From NCBI GenBank assembly GCA_900316075.1, contig ONBT01000009.1, forward strand, positions 1 through 64,000: a DNA stretch of 64,000 nt, in the 5' to 3' direction. A program made the translations under genes and the position numbers. The notes beneath the pieces were generated by a model. The model was not told the origin of the DNA and ran no database searches. It saw only the letters and a program-made list of their open reading frames with translations. Shown piece after piece: positions 8,608 through 18,719 of this stretch. Each line of letters begins with the position of its first letter. Positions within the stretch are counted from its first letter, which is position 1. This stretch comes from an uncultured Lachnospiraceae bacterium. GTDB taxonomy: Bacteria > Bacillota > Clostridia > Lachnospirales > Lachnospiraceae.

Positions 8608-8881
8608 AAACACGGGCCTCCTTCTTTGTTGCTTTTCGCGCCGAAATAATACGTATGACAGAATCATTTTCCCTATAACAATGACATACCGTACAAATTT
8701 TCAGGCTGCTGGTAATTCAAATAATCAGAAACCTGTCTTCCTCATCCGAATGATCTGGGTCATCAAACACAATGGCTCTATCATCATAAAACACGGATTC
8801 CGCCTCTTCAAAAGAGATATGGTGCTTGGCCTTATTAATGGAATTTTTTCGTTCGTCCCACTCGAATTTTATCTCGTCCAT
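8597..8881 (-). pseudogene. brnT: BrnT toxin with one in-frame stop codon
   Basis: Reading from the ATG at 8881 gives MDEIKFEWDERKNS...ISFEEAESVFYD, the BrnT ribonuclease fold. A TGA at 8717-8719 interrupts it after DRFLII, exactly where family members have a glycine (GGA would need one base change). Beyond it the same frame continues for 39 codons with the BrnT ending SVIRIISARKATKKEARVYER and stops at 8597, overlapping brnA. Apart from the single TGA the gene is full length (94 codons). It is either inactivated or truncated; a sequencing error is also possible. Confidence 0.87.
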
Positions 8882-8887
8882 AATTAT

Positions 8888-8922
8888 ATTATAATTATCA
8901 CCCTTCATTTGTCAACTGACAA
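8888..8922 (-). promoter_or_regulatory. brnTA promoter with palindromic operator
   Basis: On the minus strand TTGACA (8910-8915), 16-bp spacer, TATAAT (8888-8893); both hexamers are perfect. Only 6 bases separate the -10 from the brnT ATG, so the transcript would be leaderless or nearly so. An inverted repeat TTGTCA-GT-TGACAA (8909-8922) covers the -35, a plausible BrnA operator. Confidence 0.8.
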
Positions 8923-8926
8923 CAAG

Positions 8927-8951
8927 CCCCCGGCGCATACTGCGCCGGGGG
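8927..8951 (-). terminator. Terminator of the pilus operon
   Basis: Arms CCCCCGGCGCA and TGCGCCGGGGG with a 3-nt loop, 30 bases beyond the stop of the last gene of the operon; the following T run is short (CTTGTTGT). Confidence 0.7.
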
Positions 8952-8980
8952 GTAAAATCCAGGTATTGGGATTTGAGCTG

Positions 8981-11900
8981 TCACCCGATGGGGAGAAGCC
9001 CTGCGGCCTGGATGGTCAGACGGTACTCGCCCTCCATGTAGGAAGGAGCATTGCCATCGTTGAACTTGGTATAGGGCACCATAGTGAGGGTCGGGATATC
9101 CGCATCCGTCGCCGAGCCCTGGGCCAGGCGGGTATTGTAGTCGGAAATATACTGCTGCACCGTATCCGGCAGGACGAAGTAATACATGACGCCGGAGTCG
9201 AGGGAAACCTCTTTGATATTTCCCCAGGCGTCGAAGTTGACCGGGGTATTGTCCGAGGCCTTGTAGATCTTCAGATTCGTACTCTCCTGGCCCTTCGTAT
9301 AGCGGCCGCTTGTCTCGTCCGTCTTGTAAGTATCCGGCGGCTGGGTATTCTGGTCCGCCGTACTGAAGGAGTATATGATCTTCCGTCCGTCCTTTGCCCC
9401 CGTCAGGGTCAGGTAGACGCCGGTCTTCTTGTTCGCCGCCAGGTTCGCGTCCTTGATGCGGAAATAGATTCGCGTTTCTCCGCCGCCCATGGACTGCATG
9501 GTCGGATCCTGGGAGGCAAAGTGGGTATCATTGTCCTGGACCTTCTGGCTGTCCGATTTTTCGGAAGCATAGGCTGCCGTCGTATCCATGCCGGACAGGA
9601 CGAGATTGCTGATGGGCTCCGTCGCGCTGGCCGAGGCATAGAAGCCGCCTTCCGGCTTCACCTTCGTCGCGCGGAACGAAGCTACCATGGTATTGACGAA
9701 GAGCTTGGCCTCCGGCAGCGTCGGCGTGGAATTCGAATGGCCCGCGCCGGAATAGGTGATATTTCCGGCCGTGAAAATATAGTACTGGTTGACCGGGTCG
9801 TTCGGCAGGATGTCATAGTCTCCCACATTTTTCCCGGTGCTCTTCTGCCCTCCGGCCAGACTGTACCAGACAACGATATTGTCGGCATTCATGTTCAGCT
9901 GGTAATACTGGAAGTGCGTCGTGGAGACGTTCATCTGGTTCGAATTATTATTGTATGACTCCGGGCCTTCAAAATCCTTTGTATTGACATTATAAGGATA
10001 GGACGTGATCTGACCCTTGTTGCATTGGGATACGGCATTCGTCGTAACCAGTCCCCCATGGGCTCTTGTACGGCCGAGCTTGGGCAGATTATGGTACGTG
10101 ACTGCATCATCGGAAATACGTTCCAGCTGGTAGTCGGAAAAGCCCTGAACCCAGGGAGTCGTATTGTGATTGTCCGTCGTCTTGGCCCCGCTCTTCGGCT
10201 CCCAGGCCACGGAATAGCCGGCCCGGCTCCCAGGCCACGGAATAGCCGGCCGCCTGCAAGGCCGCAATCCGGTCCTTGTCACTGATGGCATTAAGGGACT
10301 GGGCTTTTGCCAGAAAGCCGCTTTCATTCGTCAGATAGGAATTCAGGGCCGAAAGATCACGCTTGAGGCCGCCGAACTGATAGGTCGTCCCGTTGTAGGT
10401 ATGGCCGGTCCGGTCCGCAATCCCGTACTGGTCCATGAAAAGAGTGCTGCGCAGGAGCTGGGCAAAATAATATCCGTAGTAGCCGGAAATATTTCCATTC
10501 GACCCCAGCTTGCCATGCTGGGTCCCGTCCCGGGTCTGATTGTAGGAACCTGTATCGTGGGTGAAGAGGACCGCCTTCCCGTCATCTGCGAATTGCTTGA
10601 CGGCCATGGCCGCATATCTGCCGATATCCTGCCAGGAATCCGAAAAGCCGATGATGATCATATTGTACTTCTCGAGTTCCTTTTGATACTTCTTCAGTGC
10701 GGCTCCCTGTGTCTTGACATCATAATTTTTGAGGTCATCTGTCCCGCCCCAGGTATTGAAGGCCTTTGTGTTCTTTGCCTCCATTCCATAAGGGTACTCT
10801 GTCCTGTAGGCATTTGAAGCATATGAAGGATACACAGTGTCTACAATGACTTCGAAGTCGTCCGTGACATTGGAAAGCAGGGCCCCGTAGATGCCGTTGA
10901 AGCCATTGTCCTTGTTGTCGGTATACTCTGAGCCGCTCTGCTGCTGCCACTCGAGATCATAGACCGGGTTTTCAACGAGCTGCCCCGAGTCGTTTTTACT
11001 GATATAGCGGTCGCTGTTGAGCTGCAGGACCCGGATGATCTTCGGTTCCCCGTGGATATAGGAAAAGCCCTGGGCCGAGTCATGGCCGGCTACCGCCGCG
11101 GAAGCCCCTTCTTCAGCGTTCTGCTGGACCTCGATCTTCCAGGGGACAATGCCCTGCAATGTGGCCGGCAGGTCCCGGGTGACATGGTAGACCGGGGCCG
11201 TCTCTTTCGTGAGGCCGCCCTTCACGGCGGAAGCATCCACCGGGCTCCCTCCCAGGGTCACCTCAAGTCCGTCTACCTCTTCACTCTTCTCCCCGCTGTC
11301 GGAGAAGAGACCGTCACTGTTCGAGTCCACAAAGAGACGGACGGTATAGGAAGACTTGTCCGGGGCCGAGTCCGTCACATTCACAACCTGGAATTCAAAA
11401 TCAATCTTGTAGCCCGTGATTTTTCCGTCCGCGTCTTTCACTTCCGGCAGGGCGTGGCCCAGCTTGTCGCTTTCACTGTAGGCCAGCGGCTCCTTCGTCA
11501 GTGTGAGCTCCGGCTGAGACAGGTTTGCATTCTGGAATATCTCCTCCGCCCATTCGCTGGTCCTGGCCTGGCTGGCGCTGCAGACATTATGGTATGCGGA
11601 AATAGTGTCCAGGATGGAATAGAGTCTCGTCATGCAGTCGACGGTCTTTGTGCTGATCTCTACCGGGGAGGGGTCATATTCCACAGGAACAAGCGTCTCT
11701 GAATCAGCAGACGTATCTTCAACGGTATCCGGAAGAGATGTCCCCCACTGTTTGTTCCAATTGCTGATCGACATGGAACGCACAGCTCCATTATTATTTA
11801 AATAATACACACGTCCGGATGCGGGATTTTGAATCCAATCCGTATATCTCCCGCTGCCCGATAAATACATATAATCGTATCCGGATGCACTGGAATACTC

Positions 11901-14900
11901 GTAACTGTAACAGTGCCCGAAATCCTTCCCCGCAGATTCCTTCGGTACCCGGGTCATTTTCACACCCGGCTGAGCCGCATTCAGCGTCCCGGTCGAAGAA
12001 TTATACATGCAGACGTACGGAGACTGCCAGCCTGTATAGAAATATATGAGGGAATCCTTGCCCGCCGGCTTCTGGCTTTCCTTCTCTTTTCCGGCGACCA
12101 GGCGGTCGGAAATGATGACGGGATAACCCATGTCCGCGAAGTTTTTGATGGCTATGGCCCGGGACGAGGTCACGTCATTGCCGGAATAGCGGTAAGGATT
12201 TGTCTGCTGGTCGGAACTCTTTATATCCTTCTCGTTGTATTCATTTTCCAGGGAACCGGCCGAGTTGTTCAGAGACCGCCCATATTGGTTTGTTTCCCTG
12301 TAGGACGTCGTCGTATCGCCGACATTGTAGTAGATGAGGCCGTTCATGGCGGAGTCGTTGTACTTCGTGGTGCCGTCGGCTGCCAGTTTATAGTCCGTCG
12401 TATCTCCGCCCACATAAAGGACATCGTAGTTTTCCGTGATATCCTCTATCTTGCCCATGAACTCGGCCGTGGACATGGTCGTAATCTTTATGGCCCCGGC
12501 CGTATAGACATCCTGGAACCAGGAAAGAACGGCATCCGTCGCTGCCCCGCCGGGTGCCCCGCCCTGTGTGATCTCGGAATGGTTGACGGGCTCAAGATCC
12601 AGGATACGGATCTCCTTCTTGATATTGGCCGGCCGCCGGTTCTTGAAATTCAAAAGATAGCGGATGACCTCGCCTTCACCGACCCGGTCGGCAAGCAGGC
12701 TGTCCCCGGACTTTCCCTCCCGCTTTCTCAGAGTGTTCTCCCGGAGGATTTCCTGGTAGACGGGGTAAAAAGCCGTATTCTTTGTCTTATAAAAGGCTTT
12801 GTCAAAGGCAGCAGAGAATCCCGGGCTGGCTATACCGGTCCGGTCATCATCGCTCTCAAAGGCATAGATATTCTCATAGGCGAAGCCGGTCTTAAAATTG
12901 TCCGCCTGGTTCCACCAGGACTGGGCCTGGGGCAGCAGGAGATCATAAGATTGCTCACTGTCGTAATAGCCCATACGGAGGAAGTAATTCTCCAGCATGG
13001 CAATATTGGAGAGGGTAGACGCCTTTGTCTCCTTCTCTTCTCCGCCCCCCTGCACTTCCGGAATCTCATCCGAATACTGAAGGGCTGTCCGCAGAATCTT
13101 CCCGTCGAAAAGAACGGGCAGCCTCATGCTGTTTTCCGTGTCCGTATTGGAGGCAAAAATGTCACGGAAATACTCATAGACCGCATCATCGGGATAGTTG
13201 GCCGCTGCTGTACCTGAAACCACCTTGGGATTCGAAGAAAGGTCTGTTCCTTCCTCCATGTAGGCTTCCGGCTTCCCGAAGCTGACCTTGTACTTTCCGT
13301 CCTTCTCCTGCTGCCCGTCGGCGTTTAGACCAATGCCGGAAGAGAGAATGGCCATGTCATAGGAGCCGAGACCCAGCGTCTGCCCGGTGGCCGCGCCTTT
13401 GTCCTCGGGAGCGTAGACCCTCAGGGCCCCTGCGGATACGGTGTCGATCTTAATGCCGGAAGCCGCCTCTGCCAGCTTCCTTGCATAGGCCGCTTCATCC
13501 CCGCCCACATCGGAAGCCTCGTAGTCCAGGACGTAGCGCAGGAACCAGTTGTTGTTGCGGAAGCCGCCCTGGTAGAAATACGAAGGGGTCCAGATCTTTA
13601 TCTGCTTTTCATCCTTATCGTCTTCGGCCGGGACATCGGAATAGGTGTCCGGGTCCGAGGTCAGTTCAAAGTTTCCCCCGTTGCCCTTGCCGACGTAGGT
13701 ATATTCCTTGGGAATTCCGTTTGCATCGAACCAGGCCGTCAGAGACTCCTCGTCCTCTTCGGTCTTTACCATGTCCCCTTCCGCAGCGAACCAGATCTGG
13801 TTCGGATCCGTCACTTTCTTCATATCCTGAAAGAGGATGCTGCCGCTCGTCTTTACGTCTGCACCCATGTGAATGGCCGAAGACGTCGTGGCCATGGACT
13901 CGATTTCCTTATAGATATAATCATTATTCCATCCGTCGGAAAGATTTGCCACTTCCAGGCTGGCGCCGGACTTGGCTTTGCCGTCTTCATCTTTTTTTAT
14001 CCGGTAGACATACTTCCCCCGATAGCTTGCGGGACTGATGCCTCCGCCCGACGTGACGATGTCCTTCATGGTCGGCTGCCAGAAGACGAGATTGGAAAGG
14101 TCCGTATTGTCGTCGACCTTCAGGTCTTTGACGGCCGTGAGACTCGTGATCTTCTGCTCGAAGGCGCCGCCGGATGCGACCTTGAAGCTCTTCACGTCCG
14201 CCTTAAAGCGGGCCTTGGAAGGGACTTCGGCTGTCGGTTTCCCCTTCTCCGTATAGTCCACATAGATGGCTTCCGGAGTTGTGAGCTTGACCTGGGTCAG
14301 GTCCTTCTTCTTCAGGCCCTTGGGCAGGATATCCCAGGGGTAGAATTCCCGGTAAAATTTTCCCTCTTCCTCTTCATCGGCATAGAAGGGGGTCAGGGGG
14401 GCTTCCGTCCCGTCGCCTCCGGCCTTGTCGGAAAGCAGTCCAAGCGCATTCAGGCTGCCGAGGTAGCGGTTGGCCCACTCGGCCCGGACACCGCTTCCGG
14501 TCAGGGCCTGAACGGTCTGATCGAAGTTCACGGGCTCCTGGCCGGCCACAAGGTAGCCGAAATCCCCTGTCATATTGAAGCCGTCGGCCCTGTCCGCATC
14601 GGCATCCGCGTCTACGCCTGAGCCGGTGAGGACATCCTTCCGGGGAACAACTTCCAGAATATGCAGGGAACTTCCTTTTTCAATATCGGACTTGATCTCC
14701 TCAATATGGGGAAGGGAGGTCCGGGCGGAGGCCTTCTGACTGGGTGCCAGAGAAACGGCAACAGTCGTAAAAGCGCAGAGAGCCGCCAGAATCACGGCCT
14801 CTGCGCCACGTACGCCCCGCCTGCCAAGCAGACTGCCGGAAAAGTGCCGGCTTCTCTTCTTCTCTCCGTCGAAGATGATCTTCGGCGTCCTGTTTTTCCG

Positions 14901-14915
14901 TCTGAATCCAGTCAT
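8981..14915 (-). pseudogene. Giant secreted DUF5057-type protein, split by a 28-bp duplication
   Basis: Starts at ATG 14915 (GGCGGAG seven bases upstream). The N-terminus is basic, then has one membrane/signal helix at about residues 38-58. The frame runs to about 10224, where a perfect 28-bp tandem duplication shifts it to a stop at 10107; the rest is in another frame, 8981-10250. Removing one copy restores exactly 1,968 codons through the junction AAGYSVAWEPKSGAKTTDN. Three recurring cores (LHILEVVP, IRILDLEPVN, IRVLQLNSD) followed by Gly-rich segments resemble DUF5057 modules seen beside pilin genes in Lachnospiraceae. Being last in the pilus operon, with two pseudopilins directly before it, suggests a pilus-tip or surface adhesin. 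No LPXTG anchor. Function is inference. Confidence 0.8.
10196..10251 (-). repeat. Perfect 28-bp tandem duplication causing a frameshift
   Basis: Two identical adjacent 28-nt units (10196-10223 and 10224-10251), each beginning CGGCTCCCAGGCCACGGAAT on the plus strand. 28 is not a multiple of three, so gain or loss of one copy switches the DUF5057-type gene off or on. Confidence 0.95.
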
Positions 14916-14937
14916 AATGATACTCCGCCCCCGGGGC

Positions 14938-14953
14938 TTTATATTAGTCTCAT
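14938..14953 (+). repeat. Dispersed motif copy (TTTATATTAGTCTCAT)
   Basis: Preceded by GGGGC; overlaps the stop codon of the PilW-like gene (TGA GACTAATATAAA on the minus strand). Slightly altered by a TC insertion. Confidence 0.5.
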
Positions 14954-15636
14954 GAATCTTTCTTTTTGAAGCGCTCGGCATCTTTTGTAATCAGGTCCGA
15001 GAGGGCCGAAAAATCCTGCCCGTAGAGAACCCGGTTGCGGAAAGCCGTAGTCTGCTTTCCCGTATAGGAAAGGCCCCGCTTTTCCATCGTAAGTGTAATC
15101 GTCACGTTCCGGGCCACCCGGATGCCGGTCGTCGTGTCCTGCTCCCCGAAAGGAGTGAAGGTCACGGCCGTCACGTTTTCCGCCAGGACATGGCCGGTCG
15201 CCACCGTGTCGCTGACAATGCCCGAAGCATCTCCGGAGAGGACCGCCGTGTCCCCGGATTTTTTGTAATAGATCTTTCCGGAGGCCTTGTCGAAGGCATA
15301 GGACTCGACGGTATAAGTCGCACTGTCCGGCCCGCCCGTCCGGTTCACGAGGATGAGGTAGGGGGCCTCCGTGTTGTCCTCCGCCTGTTTCCAGACTAGG
15401 CCGGTGTCCGTGTCGATGATTTCCTGGTCCATCTGGGTCAGAGCCTGCTCGGATGCATTCTGCAGGCCGATCTGAATGCTGTTTCTCGTGTAGAGATTGG
15501 CCCCCGTGCCCATGAAGCCCAGGGCTGCCACCATGACGACAGCGAGAATCGCGATACTGATGATGAGCTCGATCAGGGTGAAGCCCCGGTTGTTTCCGGG
15601 CCCTTTATGCAGTTTTTTATGAATAATGCTGTGCAC
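14950..15636 (-). CDS. Prepilin-like protein (PilW/GspJ type)
   Basis: 228 residues from a GTG at 15636 with GGGAG 11 bases upstream. The type III signal is NNRGFTLIELIISIAILAVVMVA: PilD should cut after the glycine and the conserved glutamate is at +5. The mature part carries NLYTRNSIQIGLQNASEQAL, a region typical of the minor pseudopilins PilW/GspJ, and an extended beta-rich C-terminal part. It probably forms a minor-pilin initiation complex with the two other prepilins encoded just upstream and helps present the large DUF5057-type protein encoded next. Fourth from last in the operon with short gaps on both sides. Confidence 0.88.
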   Translation of the reverse strand: MHSIIHKKLHKGPGNNRGFTLIELIISIAILAVVMVAALGFMGTGANLYTRNSIQIGLQNASEQALTQMDQEIIDTDTGLVWKQAEDNTEAPYLILVNRTGGPDSATYTVESYAFDKASGKIYYKKSGDTAVLSGDASGIVSDTVATGHVLAENVTAVTFTPFGEQDTTTGIRVARNVTITLTMEKRGLSYTGKQTTAFRNRVLYGQDFSALSDLITKDAERFKKKDS

Positions 15637-15652
15637 GAATTAAGGTCTCCCG

Positions 15653-16219
15653 TCACTCCGCCCCGGTCGCAACCCTTCCGGTCACCATGTCGACCGAAAC
15701 CACATATTTTTTGCTGCCGGATGCGATATGGATCTCCCCGTAGTCTCCGCCGCTTCTGCTGTCCAGTTCCGTATCCGAAAGGCTCATCGAATCCGGAGCC
15801 TCCAGGAGACTGCCGGAATAGGTCCCGGTCATAAAGGTCCGCACGCCCCCGGTACCCCGAAAGAAAGAGACATAGAGGGTCGTGTCGCCAGTGAGATCTG
15901 TCCCGTTTACAGAGACAGATACATTTTTGCTGCTGATCCGCTTCGTATCGGAGACAGCCCCGTTTACAACCAGGGCCGCTTCCAGGCGGCCGGCTTCATC
16001 GCACTTCAGGGCGAGAAACGTCTGCTTTCCTTCCCGCGAGCGATTGTTTTCCCGGCAGGTCGAAAGGGCAGAGGACACAGAAGCCGCCGCCTTCTTCGCA
16101 TCCGTCGAAAAGACGACGGAGATGGAGAGGGTTGCGATCACAAGCATTGCCGCGATGACCGCGATGACGACGATCATCTCCATGAGCGTGAAGCCTGAAT
16201 TGTCCGTCCTCTTTCTCAT
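15653..16219 (-). CDS. Prepilin-like protein (FimT/GspH type)
   Basis: 188 residues. Prepilin signal NSGFTLMEMIVVIAVIAAMLVIA with Glu at +5, followed by VFSTDAKKAAASVSSALSTCRENNRSR, the helix typical of the GspH/FimT minor pseudopilins, then a beta-strand domain. Its ATG overlaps the stop of the PilX-like gene (ATGA at 16216-16219), so the two are translationally coupled. Probable component of the pilus priming complex at the membrane. Confidence 0.88.
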   Translation of the reverse strand: MRKRTDNSGFTLMEMIVVIAVIAAMLVIATLSISVVFSTDAKKAAASVSSALSTCRENNRSREGKQTFLALKCDEAGRLEAALVVNGAVSDTKRISSKNVSVSVNGTDLTGDTTLYVSFFRGTGGVRTFMTGTYSGSLLEAPDSMSLSDTELDSRSGGDYGEIHIASGSKKYVVSVDMVTGRVATGAE

Positions 16220-18615
16220 TCGGCGTTCTTCTTCCAGTTGCGGAATCCGACGATTTCATCGACGGACCAGGTGTCGGTATTTTCTGTCTGGGACTTTGTC
16301 CCGCCCTTCCACAGGCCCTCGCTGTAGGTGCCCAGCATATCCATGACGGAAGGAATCTGTGCCCCGTTGATATACTGAGGATTCGAGCCGTCGTACTTAT
16401 CGATGATATACGGCATATCGACATAGAGCTTGCCGCTGCAGATGATCATGCCCTGCTTCATGTCGTAGTTGCGTACGGTAACATCCCCGTCGCAGATGAT
16501 GACCTTGTTGTAGCCCCCGTTGCCGCTGGCGACGTAATCCCCTTTGGCCACGATGAAGCCCCGGTCGGACTGATTGTTCTGGTCCCGGAAATAGGTGATT
16601 TTCCGGTACTCGGCCTTGCCGTTATTGTTGGATTCAACGGCCGTGATGGCAATCTTGCTTGCGTCGTTGCTGTCCGCAATCTGACTCCGATCGAATTTGC
16701 CGCCGTCGTCAAACAGGTCGTCCAGGACGTCCGTATTGATGTAGTAGTTGAAGGGAGTCGTCTTCGTCGTATTGTTCGTCGTCATGGTCCTGGACAGGGT
16801 CTGGTAGATCTTCTGGTAGCGGGTGCTGTTCGTATCCGAATTGTCTCCTGTCGAAGTTGTGACCTTATATGTGTCCCCGTCTTTCGAGAGGCCGGTGCCG
16901 GCCAGGGAAGCCGCCGCCCCGGAGGGCAGGGTCTTCAGGGAAGCATACTGATTGATGTAAGAAGAAACCGTTGCGGAATTCTTCGTGAAGAAGTCCGTGA
17001 AATACGTATTTGCCTGGTCCCGGGTCGGGAACTTCATGAAGGTATAGAAGGCCCGCTGGGAGGAGGAGATCGGGTAGGAAAGGACGGCGATCTCATCTTC
17101 ACTGTCAATTCCGTAGGTGGAGAGGGACTGCTTCGAGCCGGACCAGAGGGGCTTGTTCCTGTTCGCAATGGCCGCCGTCTTCAGGGCCTTTGTCTCATTC
17201 ACCGTCGCTTCCGCCGACGCATCGGTGTTTTCCATGGTCAGAATTTCGGGATTCGTCTTCCCCCCGAGCAGGTTCTCCGGAACGAGATAGGCCAGCTGCT
17301 CGGCCCGGGTCGCGATGGAGGAACCCATGGGGACTTCGCTGCCCGCATTCGTCGGGAGAACGAAGGCCGTCCCGGCCAGGGTCAGGCTGGAGAGGCCGCT
17401 CATATCGAGACTGCTCTCATGACCGGAAAGACCCTTCGTCCGGAAGAGGATGGCGCTGGACATCTGGGAAGCGGACATAAGGCCCGCATTCTCTTCAATC
17501 GTAGTGCCGTTGCCGAAGCCGAAATACGTCCCCTTCAGGGTCACATCGGCATAGCGGCCGATATTGAGGTCGTCCGCCACATAGGCCACCGTGTTGTCGC
17601 CGCCGTTCATATTGAAGGTCCCGCCGTTCACGTCAATCTCATGGGCCCAGAGACGGGCATTGTTCCCGAGATTCAGGGCAGCATTCAGGGGATTATTATT
17701 GAGCTTGCCCTGATTGTCATACTTCACGGAACCGTCTATGACGACGTCCCCGGTTGTCTTCTTCTCCGTACCGTCCGCATTCTTCTGAATATTTCTGGAG
17801 GAATCCAGATCGTAGGTCTGCCCCACGACGAGCGTGTGATTGGCGTTCACATTCACCGTAGCCCCGTCTCCGATATCGACGGAACCGGCATACATGTCTC
17901 CGTCTATAGTCAGGCTCTGCTTGCGCAGAACTTCCACGCCCCTGTCCGCAATGATGACATAGTCAGCCACATCGGACGTATTGATGGCGCTGTAGATGGG
18001 AACAGGAGGCACGGCCAGGTAGAGGTCCGTGGAAATTGTGGTCTCGTAGCCGTTTTTGATATAGGTGAGACGGAGGTCCTTGAGGGTCAGGGTGCCGTTG
18101 TCCGTGCTCTGCTCCACCGTCCCTGTCGTCCCGCCATCCCTGCCGGCCGTCAGGGTATATTCCGCCGTGCCGGGCACCGGATCCAGGAAGCCCTTCAGGA
18201 CTTCGACATTGTACGAGCTGATACTTGCAGGGGAGGAACCCGTGAAGAGCTTTACATTATTCTCATCCTCCCAGTTGAAGAGGCACTTGAAATAGCCCTC
18301 GCGGAAGGTCTCCTCCGTGGCCCCCTCTGTGTAATGGGCGATGACATTGTCGTAGCCGGCCCCGATGGCGTCGCTGGACACCCCCTGCAGGCCGGCGCGG
18401 ATTTCCTCCATGCCCGCGTCGGCGGACGTAAAATTCGTCTCGGACCTCATCTGGGTCAGGCGCAGGACGTAGACGTTGTAGGAGGCGTAGAGGAGGGCGC
18501 TGCCGAGCAGGAGGACGACGAGGGACGTGATGACCACGACAAGCATCCCTGCGCCGGAATTCCTGCGCAGGGCCTTTTTCGCCCCTTCTATTCTCTTTTT
18601 CAGACGCATTGCCAT
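16216..18615 (-). CDS. Large PilX-like pilus-associated membrane protein
   Basis: 799 residues. Short basic N-terminus (MAMRLKKRIEGAKKALRRN), then one long hydrophobic helix GMLVVVITSLVVLLLGSALLYAS at about 22-45 without a prepilin cleavage glycine-phenylalanine, as in PilX N-terminal domains. Residues ~220-420 are Asn/Gly rich with repeated short strands (GDMYAGSVDIGDGATVNVNA), suggesting a beta-helix. The C-terminal part has another strand-rich region (GFIVAKGDYVASGNGGYNKVIICDGDVTVRNY). Coupled to the FimT-like gene. Likely a minor pilus subunit or adhesin; the exact role is not known to me. Confidence 0.75.
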   Translation of the reverse strand: MAMRLKKRIEGAKKALRRNSGAGMLVVVITSLVVLLLGSALLYASYNVYVLRLTQMRSETNFTSADAGMEEIRAGLQGVSSDAIGAGYDNVIAHYTEGATEETFREGYFKCLFNWEDENNVKLFTGSSPASISSYNVEVLKGFLDPVPGTAEYTLTAGRDGGTTGTVEQSTDNGTLTLKDLRLTYIKNGYETTISTDLYLAVPPVPIYSAINTSDVADYVIIADRGVEVLRKQSLTIDGDMYAGSVDIGDGATVNVNANHTLVVGQTYDLDSSRNIQKNADGTEKKTTGDVVIDGSVKYDNQGKLNNNPLNAALNLGNNARLWAHEIDVNGGTFNMNGGDNTVAYVADDLNIGRYADVTLKGTYFGFGNGTTIEENAGLMSASQMSSAILFRTKGLSGHESSLDMSGLSSLTLAGTAFVLPTNAGSEVPMGSSIATRAEQLAYLVPENLLGGKTNPEILTMENTDASAEATVNETKALKTAAIANRNKPLWSGSKQSLSTYGIDSEDEIAVLSYPISSSQRAFYTFMKFPTRDQANTYFTDFFTKNSATVSSYINQYASLKTLPSGAAASLAGTGLSKDGDTYKVTTSTGDNSDTNSTRYQKIYQTLSRTMTTNNTTKTTPFNYYINTDVLDDLFDDGGKFDRSQIADSNDASKIAITAVESNNNGKAEYRKITYFRDQNNQSDRGFIVAKGDYVASGNGGYNKVIICDGDVTVRNYDMKQGMIICSGKLYVDMPYIIDKYDGSNPQYINGAQIPSVMDMLGTYSEGLWKGGTKSQTENTDTWSVDEIVGFRNWKKNAE

Positions 18616-18643
18616 ATAGCCTGTCCCTTCGGGTTTACTTCGT

Positions 18644-18657
18644 TATACTAATGTAAA
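18644..18657 (-). repeat. Dispersed leader motif copy (TTTACATTAGTATA)
   Basis: Reads GGGTTTACATTAGTATAA on the minus strand, 29 bases before the start of the PilX-like gene. Confidence 0.6.
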
Positions 18658-18719
18658 CCCACCGCAACTTCTTTTTACGTTCTTTTACAGTCCTGTTTTC
18701 AAAATCCTGCAAAGCGATT

